Origin: Candidatus Nitrosacidococcus tergens | GTDB lineage: Bacteria; Pseudomonadota; Gammaproteobacteria; Nitrosococcales; Nitrosococcaceae | DNA length: 64,000 nt | Reading direction: 5' to 3' | Assembly (NCBI RefSeq): GCF_902810445.1 | Contig: NZ_LR778175.1 | Span: 752,501 to 816,500, forward strand | Shown here: piece by piece, positions 19,290 through 25,846 of the stretch | How the letters are laid out: each line of letters begins with the position of its first letter | Numbering within the stretch: position 1 is the stretch's first letter | Made by a program: the position numbers and the translations under genes | The notes under the pieces: model-generated | Databases searched by the model: none | Seen by the model: only the letters and a program-made list of their open reading frames with translations | Told to the model about the DNA's origin: nothing

Positions 19290-20264
19290 ATGCGTTTAAG
19301 CATACTATTGATTACTATTGCAGGAATAATCTTAGCAATATGGCTTATCGTACAGCAAGGTTTAGATAATGTGATCCAAGCAGTTCAATCTGTAGGATGG
19401 AAAGGCACTTTTGCAGTAGTTATGACTCATATTCTTCAAATTATCTTCTCTGGGATAGCTTGGCAAATTTTATTCCGTCATTCTTGGTCTCCTTCTATAC
19501 CTGCATTTATCCATACCCGGTGGATACGAGAGGCAATGGATAATTTAATACCCATGGTAGCCTCTATTGGCGGTACTGTTATTGGTGCTCGATTATTGAC
19601 CTTAAGGGGGTTAAAAAGCAGTAATGCCAGTGCAAGTGCAATTATTGATTTAACTGCAGAAGCAATAAGCCATATAGTATTTACCTTATTAGGGTTAGGA
19701 TTATTAATACATAGTGGATATCATGGGCAAATTGTTAAATGGATTCTAATTGGATCAATACTGCTTGTATTCAGCATATTCATATTTATCTTAATACAAA
19801 GAAGTAGTGCGTTACTTTCTGTAGAACGTTTTTTTTCTTGGATTACAAAACGTTTCTCAATTTCAAATGCTATTAAAGGGCTACATAATAATATTCAAGA
19901 ATTTTACCGTAATCCAAAAGATCTCCTGGCCTGTATTTATATACATTTTATCGCTTGGTTCTTAGGATCTTTTGAGATATGGTTTATGCTTTATTTTGCT
20001 GGAATACCTATCAATTTTACTCAAGCGATTATTTTAGAGAGCTTAGGCCAAGCAATTCGGAGTGCAGGGGCTATAGTACCCGGCGCTTATGGTGTTCAGG
20101 AAGGAGGATATATGATCTTAAGCTCCTTATTTGGAATTGCTCCTGAAATAGGGCTAGCTTTATCTATTATTAAGCGATTGCGGGACATTATTTTAGGAAT
20201 TCCTGCTTTAATTACACTACAGATATTAGAATATAAGAAAAAACAAGTTAAAAGTATTATTTAG
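19290..20264 (+). CDS. hpnL: Hopanoid-associated membrane protein HpnL (UPF0104 family)
   Basis: An integral membrane protein of 324 residues with about eight hydrophobic segments. It belongs to the lysylphosphatidylglycerol-synthase-type membrane domain (UPF0104): LTAEAISHIVFTLLGLGLL, LGSFEIWFMLYF and AGAIVPGAYGVQEGGYMIL are typical. HpnL is found with hpnIJK in many hopanoid producers; its exact step is not known, and transport of the lipid is a common guess. ATG 19290 lacks a strong ribosome binding site. The last 8 bases overlap the convergent gene at 20257. Confidence 0.9.
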   Translation: MRLSILLITIAGIILAIWLIVQQGLDNVIQAVQSVGWKGTFAVVMTHILQIIFSGIAWQILFRHSWSPSIPAFIHTRWIREAMDNLIPMVASIGGTVIGARLLTLRGLKSSNASASAIIDLTAEAISHIVFTLLGLGLLIHSGYHGQIVKWILIGSILLVFSIFIFILIQRSSALLSVERFFSWITKRFSISNAIKGLHNNIQEFYRNPKDLLACIYIHFIAWFLGSFEIWFMLYFAGIPINFTQAIILESLGQAIRSAGAIVPGAYGVQEGGYMILSSLFGIAPEIGLALSIIKRLRDIILGIPALITLQILEYKKKQVKSII

Positions 20265-20856
20265 TAGATTTAAAATCTGATTTAGAATTATTTATAGAAG
20301 GATCTAAATCAATAATTTTTTGTGACTCATCCCCAGCAGCTCTATCATGTTCTATAACTTTTACTTGACTGTCTTTAAAGCGGGGTAATAGATTTCCTCT
20401 TTTTCTATAAACTATATAGCCAGCAGTTGCTGCACCTCCAGTAGCCAGTAAAGCGATGAGTCCTGTAACCATTTGAAGAGAAAATAGTCCTACCCCTAAA
20501 CCGACCACACCGGTAATGATTGCACCTGACTTAAAATTAGCTTTGGCGTGAGCACGCCCTGTCTCTTTCATAATCTGGCGATGAGTCTGTGCAAATACTC
20601 GGCTTTTCTCTTCTGCGGTTGACAGGAGTATTCGTTCCCGTTCTTGAGATAACCTCTCTTTTGCTTTAGCGAGTGCATCTTTTTTAAGATGCGTAGCAAT
20701 AGAGCTAAACCAAAAAGCAACTAAAATGCTAATAATCAAAGCTAAAGCAGCATAAAGCATCCATATCCATGGAATTTCTTGGCTGTTTAGAAAAGCAACC
20801 GTAAGGATTACTGCGGTTGCTTGACTAAGGATAATTCCGGGTAGAAATCTAAACAC
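20257..20856 (-). CDS. Membrane protein of unknown function
   Basis: A 199-residue protein with two hydrophobic segments near the N-terminus (about residues 10-55), a charged helical stretch (about 58-105, rich in K, E, R and A), then two glycine- and alanine-rich membrane segments (about 110-148) and a polar tail. I do not recognise the family. The start is GTG 20856, 14 bases after the stop of the PuuD-like gene; no clear ribosome binding site is seen, and the frame is open further upstream. It is probably the third gene of a small operon with the 31-codon gene at 21509 and the PuuD-like gene. Confidence 0.72.
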   Translation of the reverse strand: MFRFLPGIILSQATAVILTVAFLNSQEIPWIWMLYAALALIISILVAFWFSSIATHLKKDALAKAKERLSQERERILLSTAEEKSRVFAQTHRQIMKETGRAHAKANFKSGAIITGVVGLGVGLFSLQMVTGLIALLATGGAATAGYIVYRKRGNLLPRFKDSQVKVIEHDRAAGDESQKIIDLDPSINNSKSDFKSTK

Positions 20857-20870
20857 AAATACAAAGATGA

Positions 20871-21392
20871 CTAGAATAATAACCCATGAGAGGCACCTCC
20901 CATGAATAATAACATAGGTAAAGAAAGCATGGTATTAGTCCGAGACGCAAGAAATGCCACTCTAGCTGCTTTCTTTTTTTTCTCTGGAGTTGCTTCTACA
21001 AAACCTAATAACTTTTTCTGATTAGGCCAAATGAGTACCCAAACATTAAAGAGCATAATCGTACCTAACCAAGCACCCATGCCAATAGTAGTTAAAGAAG
21101 GATTATGAGCACCAACGCCAAGGGTAAAAGCACCATGAATACTATATTGAGGAGCGGTACCTAAATAGGTTAGTCCAGAAAGCCAAGTCACAAGTGCAGA
21201 CCATCTAAAGAAAAATAACGCCCTAGGTGCTACATATTTACTAATAGCTGCAGGACCTGGTCCTTGTGGATCATTATTTGCTGTAGCTACGGCTTGAGTT
21301 TGTACTAAATTAAAGTAATAAAGTAATCCTATCCAAGTAATTCCTGCAAGAAAATGCAACCATCGATCTAAAACTAATGTAAAATCTATCAT
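20871..21392 (-). CDS. PuuD-like (urate oxidase N-terminal family) membrane protein, short form
   Basis: A 173-residue membrane protein with about four hydrophobic segments. The N-terminal RWLHFLAGITWIGLLYYFNLVQTQA is the hallmark of the urate-hydroxylase PuuD/Urate_ox_N family. Full PuuD proteins of about 400 residues have eight membrane helices and a C-terminal cytochrome c; here only half of the membrane part and no CXXCH is present. Such short proteins are often annotated as urate hydroxylase, but with no purine genes nearby I would not accept that role. GGTGA lies upstream of ATG 21392. It follows the 31-codon gene by 21 bases. Confidence 0.82.
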   Translation of the reverse strand: MIDFTLVLDRWLHFLAGITWIGLLYYFNLVQTQAVATANNDPQGPGPAAISKYVAPRALFFFRWSALVTWLSGLTYLGTAPQYSIHGAFTLGVGAHNPSLTTIGMGAWLGTIMLFNVWVLIWPNQKKLLGFVEATPEKKKKAARVAFLASRTNTMLSLPMLLFMGGASHGLLF

Positions 21393-21413
21393 GATTATTC
21401 ACCAATAAAAGTG

Positions 21414-21509
21414 TTAACTAGCCAGCATTTTAATTACTACAACAAGTACCAGTGCTAAGAAAATTCCAGAAATAATCGTACCGGTTACTGTATCTAAAGG
21501 ATTATTCAT
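21414..21509 (-). CDS. Small membrane protein of 31 residues
   Basis: A short reading frame MNNPLDTVTGTIISGIFLAL, then VLVVVIKMLAS. It is a single hydrophobic helix (about residues 10-28) with a short polar N-terminus. The strong ribosome binding site AGGAGA (21516-21521) lies 5 bases before ATG 21509, which makes it more than chance. It precedes the PuuD-like gene by 21 bases on the same strand and may be a small partner subunit. Its function is unknown. Confidence 0.7.
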   Translation of the reverse strand: MNNPLDTVTGTIISGIFLALVLVVVIKMLAS

Positions 21510-21552
21510 AAATCTCTCCTAATTTTTAAGCTTATTACATGTCAATACCTAT

Positions 21553-21558
21553 TATAAT
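21553..21558 (+). promoter_or_regulatory. -10 box of a probable promoter for the 21600 gene
   Basis: A perfect TATAAT 41 bases before the start codon of the redoxin-like gene. No convincing -35 hexamer at the right distance. Confidence 0.35.
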
Positions 21559-21599
21559 GGGTACTAAATAAATTTTAGTATAGCTCACTGGAGAAATAT

Positions 21600-22163
21600 A
21601 TGCGTGCAACCGGAATTTTACCTGCACCTGAATGGCAGATATCCCGATGGTTTAATACTCCTCAACCCTTAAGTATTGCAGTGCTAAAAGGAAAAGTGAT
21701 CGTTTTGCATTCTTTTCAGATGCTCTGCCCCGGTTGTGTGATTCATGGATTACCTCAAACTCAGAAAATTGCTAATTTGTTCGATGAAAACGATGTAGCA
21801 GTCATTGGGTTACATACAGTATTTGAGCACCATAATGTAATGACTCCAGAAGCCCTTGAAGCCTTTATTCATGAATACCGCTATACTTTTCCTATTGGCG
21901 TAGATCAACCCGATGGTAAGCAAGGATTGCCTTATACGATGCGTACTTACAATATGCAAGGAACCCCAAGTCTTGTATTGATTGATCATCAAGGCTATAT
22001 CCGCAAACATAGTTTTGGCCGAGATGAAGACATGCAAGTTGGAGCAGAAATTGCACTTCTAGTTCATGAAGCTAAAGTCGATAAGCAGAGCGGTAATGTT
22101 ACTCATAGTGTCTCTGAGGAAAATTCTCACAAAGGTTGTGATGAGGACAAATGTAGTATCTAG
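21600..22163 (+). CDS. Thioredoxin-fold redoxin (TlpA/AhpC-like)
   Basis: A 187-residue protein without a signal peptide. The thioredoxin-like fold is shown by GKVIVLHSFQMLCPGCVIHGLP, with the active site CPGC near residues 43-46, and by the cis-proline loop MQGTPSLVLIDHQG. The C-terminus is polar and ends in two more cysteines (GCDEDKCSI), which may bind metal or take part in disulfide exchange. The substrate is not known. ATG 21600 follows GGAGA. It is divergent from the PuuD-like operon. Confidence 0.85.
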   Translation: MRATGILPAPEWQISRWFNTPQPLSIAVLKGKVIVLHSFQMLCPGCVIHGLPQTQKIANLFDENDVAVIGLHTVFEHHNVMTPEALEAFIHEYRYTFPIGVDQPDGKQGLPYTMRTYNMQGTPSLVLIDHQGYIRKHSFGRDEDMQVGAEIALLVHEAKVDKQSGNVTHSVSEENSHKGCDEDKCSI

Positions 22164-22223
22164 AGTTATTTAAAAATAATTTATCTTTGAAAATGTTGTA
22201 ACATGGAGGGTAGAAACCAGGAT

Positions 22224-22236
22224 AAAAGGAGGTGAT
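22224..22236 (+). promoter_or_regulatory. Orphan near-perfect Shine-Dalgarno sequence
   Basis: AAAAGGAGGTGAT contains 11 bases complementary to the usual 16S 3' end, yet no ATG, GTG or TTG follows within the next 12 bases. It overlaps the stop of a 10-codon frame starting at ATG 22203. It lies in the 165-base leader between the two thioredoxin-like genes, 93 bases before ATG 22329. Confidence 0.4.
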
Positions 22237-22279
22237 AGCGGTACCTTATTTTCTCAATACTGCATAGAAGGAAAATACT

Positions 22280-22312
22280 CAGTTTAAGACTTAAATATCC
22301 AGTTTAAGACTT
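22280..22312 (+). repeat. Direct repeat, 13 bp twice, 20-bp period
   Basis: CAGTTTAAGACTT occurs at 22280-22292 and 22300-22312, two helical turns apart and ending 17 bases before ATG 22329. The spacing places both copies on the same face of DNA, as expected for an operator, but no regulator is known. Confidence 0.55.
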
Positions 22313-22328
22313 TTAAAGGGTTTAATTT

Positions 22329-23249
22329 ATGTATCAATTATTATTGAGCGGCTTATTTATATTGGGCTTACCATTTACTACGCTGGCAGATAATTTACCC
22401 GATAATCTACTTAATGCTCCTATCCACCTTATTTCAGGAAAAACCACCAGTCTTGCTGATTTCAAAGGAGAGAAGCCAGTATTTCTTAAATTTTGGGCGA
22501 CATGGTGCCAGCCTTGTCGTGCGCAGATGCCTCATTATCAAGAACAAAATGAAAAATATGGCAATAAAATTAGATTTATTGGTATTAATTTAGGCATTGA
22601 TGATGATATTGATTCGATCAACAAAACAATAAAGGAATTTAGTCTCACTATGGATACTGCCATCGATCGAGACAATGATTTATCTCAAAAATTCCACCTT
22701 ATTGGTACTCCCTATTTATTATTATTTGATAAAAATATGCAGCTTGTTGCTATAGGCCATGATGCTGATGAGGCTTTTGACAATAAACTGGCTTTACTAT
22801 CACAAAATAGAGCGGTGGAAAGTATAAGTCCAAACCCACTTATTACTAAGCAGTCTCATATTTCTATTAACGCTCAAAATGGTAAAACTTATGGAGTATT
22901 TTTTACTGCTACGTGGTGTGATTGGTATTTAAAAGATTCACGCCCTGAAGTATCTAACCACTGTATTCAAGCTCAAAATCTGGTCAATAATCTAGCTACT
23001 GAATACCCTAATATTAATTGGCTAGGTGTTGTATCAGACTTATGGACAGAAGATAAAGATGTAGCAGACTATAAAAAACTTTATAAAATTCCGTTCAACA
23101 TAGAGATTGATCAAGACAATCAATTATTTTACCAATACCATATTGAACACTTGGGTACTTTGATTTTAATCAAAGACGGTAAAATACTAGCTGAGATTAA
23201 TGATTTTGAACATCCAGAAAAAATTCAAGCTCGCCTAGCAGAGTTATAA
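22329..23249 (+). CDS. Secreted protein with two thioredoxin-like domains
   Basis: A 306-residue protein with an N-terminal signal peptide (about residues 1-20, ending TTLADN). The first domain has FLKFWATWCQPCRAQMPHY, a standard TlpA-type WCXPC site near residue 58, and a cis-proline loop IGTPYLLLFDKN. The second domain, from about residue 180, has FFTATWCDWYLKDSRPEVSNHC: the first active-site cysteine is kept but the second is replaced by tyrosine, with another cysteine 15 positions on. It probably acts in thiol-disulfide exchange in the periplasm. It shares only the fold with the gene at 21600. Confidence 0.85.
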   Translation: MYQLLLSGLFILGLPFTTLADNLPDNLLNAPIHLISGKTTSLADFKGEKPVFLKFWATWCQPCRAQMPHYQEQNEKYGNKIRFIGINLGIDDDIDSINKTIKEFSLTMDTAIDRDNDLSQKFHLIGTPYLLLFDKNMQLVAIGHDADEAFDNKLALLSQNRAVESISPNPLITKQSHISINAQNGKTYGVFFTATWCDWYLKDSRPEVSNHCIQAQNLVNNLATEYPNINWLGVVSDLWTEDKDVADYKKLYKIPFNIEIDQDNQLFYQYHIEHLGTLILIKDGKILAEINDFEHPEKIQARLAEL

Positions 23250-23266
23250 TATTTAATATATTTCAC

Positions 23267-24067
23267 TTAGTTGCGGTTGCTAGCAAACGCCAAATACTTT
23301 ACCCACAATAAAGTTGCACTGGCAACCGCAGTAGGCATGGCTAGGAAATTAATTAGAGGAATGCTGTTCATTAACACAACACTTGCCCCAAATCCTAACC
23401 CTAATCCTCTAAATTGTCGTAATCTATCTCGTTGTGCTGTAAAAAAAATCCCATGATTACCCATAGGGTAATCTAGATATTCTAGTGCTAACATCCAGCT
23501 ATTAAAGGCAAACCATAGGAAAGGAGCAATAATATTAATCCCCGGAATTAAAAACAAGATAAGTAAAGGAATAGCTCGAGAAATAAAATAACCCATTTTA
23601 TTGATTTCTGATTTTATTGTCCGAAATCCCTCTTTAGCCAGTCCTTGCCAAGGAGTAGCTAATTCGTTATCAAGCCTATGAGTAAGCTGCTGTTCAACGG
23701 CTTTAGCCAACAAGCTATTAAAAGGGGCCCCAATAAGATTGGCAATGATGGAAAAACAGAAGAAAAAAACCAGCCCTATCGCAATAGCAAATAAAGGCCA
23801 CAGTAGCCAATGCAACCAAGCAAACCAGCTCTCTTGGGGAAGAAAAGAATTCATTAAATCACCAAAATAAGTGACTCCTAGCCAAACAAAAAGACCAAAG
23901 AAAACAAGGTTAATAGTAAAAGGAATATATACGTATCGTCGTAACCCCGGGCGATGAATTAGACGCAATCCCTCTAAAGTAGCACTGGCGCCTATAATAA
24001 GTTGACTAATCAAATAACTAAACTCACTAAAAAAATAATCCTTCAGTAGGAGAAGAGGCATTAGCAT
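23267..24067 (-). CDS. cysZ: CysZ-type sulfate transporter family (EI24 domain) membrane protein
   Basis: A membrane protein of about 266 residues with four long hydrophobic regions. IHRPGLRRYVYIPFTINL, ANLIGAPFNSLLAKAVEQ, ISRAIPLLILFLIPGIN and NSWMLALEYLDYPMGNHG are hallmarks of the CysZ/EI24 family. E. coli CysZ brings in sulfate for cysteine synthesis; no cysK is next to it here. The start is unclear: ATG 24067 or ATG 24061 overlap the 3' end of thiG by about 35-40 bases. It is co-directional with thiG and thiS. Confidence 0.87.
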   Translation of the reverse strand: MLMPLLLLKDYFFSEFSYLISQLIIGASATLEGLRLIHRPGLRRYVYIPFTINLVFFGLFVWLGVTYFGDLMNSFLPQESWFAWLHWLLWPLFAIAIGLVFFFCFSIIANLIGAPFNSLLAKAVEQQLTHRLDNELATPWQGLAKEGFRTIKSEINKMGYFISRAIPLLILFLIPGINIIAPFLWFAFNSWMLALEYLDYPMGNHGIFFTAQRDRLRQFRGLGLGFGASVVLMNSIPLINFLAMPTAVASATLLWVKYLAFASNRN

Positions 24068-24815
24068 AGCGCTTTCTGGGGACTCTCCCTGCAAGATAAG
24101 CCTCCCGACCTGCTTCTATCGCTTTTTTCATAGCAGAAGCCATCAGTACAGGGGATTTTGCTCCCGCAATCGCCGTATTCATCAGTACTCCATCACAACC
24201 CATTTCCATAGCAATTGCAGCATCTGAAGCAGTACCTACCCCTGCATCTACCAAAATAGGCACTGAGGCATTTTGCACAATCTCTAAAATATTATAGGGA
24301 TTTCTAATTCCTAACCCAGAGCCAATGGGAGCAGCTAAAGGCATCACCGCTACACAACCCATCGCCTCTAAATATCTTGCTGCAATAGGATCATCGTTGG
24401 TATAAACCATTACTTGAAAATCTTCTTTAATGAGAGTTTCAGCAGCTTTATAAGTTTCTTTTAAATCAGGATAAAGAGTGTTTTTATCTCCGAGTACTTC
24501 TAATTTTACTAACCGATGATCATCAAGAAGTTCTCGAGCTAATCGGCAGGTGCGTACTGCTTCTTCTGCACTATAGCATCCTGCCGTATTAGGTAATAAA
24601 GTATAGGTATTAGGGGGAATAACATCCAACAGGTTAGGTTCATCTTTATTTTGCCCAATGTTACTACGGCGTACTGCAATAGTAATAATTTCAGCCCCAC
24701 TGGTTTCAATAGCTGCTTTCGTTTCTGCTAGATCTTTGTATTTTCCTGTGCCTACTAATAGCCTAGATTGATAAATCTTTCCTGCAATAACTAAGGGAGT
24801 ATCAAGGTTACTCAT
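24027..24815 (-). CDS. thiG: Thiazole synthase ThiG
   Basis: Forms the thiazole phosphate of thiamine from deoxyxylulose phosphate, dehydroglycine and ThiS thiocarboxylate. Seen: SRLLVGTGKYKD, ITIAVRRSN, TLLPNTAGCYSAEEAVRT, KLEVLGD, and the phosphate-binding PILVDAGVGTASDAAIAMEMG. About 262 residues. ATG 24815 (MSNLDTPLVI) is preferred to an upstream in-frame start at 24830. It follows thiS by about 60 bases. No thiamine riboswitch was seen ahead of thiS. Confidence 0.97.
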   Translation of the reverse strand: MSNLDTPLVIAGKIYQSRLLVGTGKYKDLAETKAAIETSGAEIITIAVRRSNIGQNKDEPNLLDVIPPNTYTLLPNTAGCYSAEEAVRTCRLARELLDDHRLVKLEVLGDKNTLYPDLKETYKAAETLIKEDFQVMVYTNDDPIAARYLEAMGCVAVMPLAAPIGSGLGIRNPYNILEIVQNASVPILVDAGVGTASDAAIAMEMGCDGVLMNTAIAGAKSPVLMASAMKKAIEAGREAYLAGRVPRKRYANASSPTEGLFF

Positions 24816-24877
24816 AATGGTGCACCACAAATTTATTTATACTAATAAATATTAAACAATTACCAATAGTACATACC

Positions 24878-25078
24878 CTAACCACCACCAATGGCATGTA
24901 CTATTTCTACCTTATCGCCTCCATGCAAAGTATAATGAAGATATTGGCTATGGGGTACAATAGCTTGATTGACTTCTATGGCAATTCGTTTTCCCTGAAG
25001 GTTAAGGTGTATCACTAGATCAGAGAGCAAGCAATTTTCGGGAATTTGATGAGGGTTACCATTGAGTAGAATTTCCAT
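24878..25078 (-). CDS. thiS: Sulfur carrier protein ThiS
   Basis: A 66-residue ubiquitin-fold protein ending VEIVHAIGGG; the C-terminal Gly-Gly is the site that becomes thiocarboxylate. ATG 25078 (MEILLNGNPHQIP) matches family starts better than the upstream frame start at 25087. GTGAGA lies just ahead. It is the first gene of thiS-thiG-cysZ and divergent from the gene at 25141. Confidence 0.95.
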   Translation of the reverse strand: MEILLNGNPHQIPENCLLSDLVIHLNLQGKRIAIEVNQAIVPHSQYLHYTLHGGDKVEIVHAIGGG

Positions 25079-25140
25079 AGATCTCACTTAAATCAAATTG
25101 TATTCATTTTATTTTACTTGATTATAGGTACGATTCGCAC

Positions 25141-25671
25141 ATGGGCTTAAATATCGTTGGTTTTAGTAAAGAACTCATCGCTATCTGTCAGCGAGACACT
25201 GGGGCACAAAATTTACCCGTCTCCTCAAAAATATTTTGGGTAAGTATAGGCTGTTATACCCTCTGCCGTTTTTGGATAGCACAATTTAATTACTCTATTT
25301 TAGGATCTCTATTTATCGCCTTATTTGATATATTCTTACTTGCTCTCATGGTAGTTGCTCCTTTATCCATTAAAGATATGCGGGATAAAATCCAACAAAC
25401 CTTAATTGGGCTGGCTAGTGTAGGTACCCTGATTAGCCTTACAGAAGTCATTGCAGAATATGTTTTAGGCACCATTCCTTTTCCAGGGGATCAGCCCCAA
25501 GATGCCATTATAATTTTTTTAACTTTTCCCCTATTACTCTGGCGTATCTTAGTCAACATTACTATCATGAGGCACGCTTTATCTTGGCAGGTGATGCCTG
25601 CTTCTTTATTGGTAGATGCCCAAGTAATCACGGTGATCATGGTTGGTAAAGGCATTGCACGACATTTTTAA
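25141..25671 (+). CDS. Integral membrane protein of unknown function
   Basis: A 176-residue protein with four hydrophobic segments at about residues 30-50, 53-75, 85-110 and 122-145. I do not recognise its family and see no catalytic motif. It starts 62 bases from the divergent thiS gene. A 175-base stretch without genes separates it from the 3' end of mfd. Confidence 0.7.
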   Translation: MGLNIVGFSKELIAICQRDTGAQNLPVSSKIFWVSIGCYTLCRFWIAQFNYSILGSLFIALFDIFLLALMVVAPLSIKDMRDKIQQTLIGLASVGTLISLTEVIAEYVLGTIPFPGDQPQDAIIIFLTFPLLLWRILVNITIMRHALSWQVMPASLLVDAQVITVIMVGKGIARHF

Positions 25672-25846
25672 TAATTTGAGGCAGCAAAGATAAGCCTAAT
25701 TAAGAAATTGATTATGACGTTCCTTATGCTATAAACAACATATTGCACCCGCTCCAGAAAAGGTGATCTATTGTGCCTATCTGAATTAAATTAAGAATAG
25801 AATACAGAACTCTTACCCACTGTAATAGTATTTCTAAGATGGCAAT

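Noticed and set aside
24816..25140. Thiamine (TPP) riboswitch ahead of thiS-thiG
   Set aside because: Only 62 bases separate thiS from the divergent gene, and the conserved CTGAGA-type TPP core is not present.
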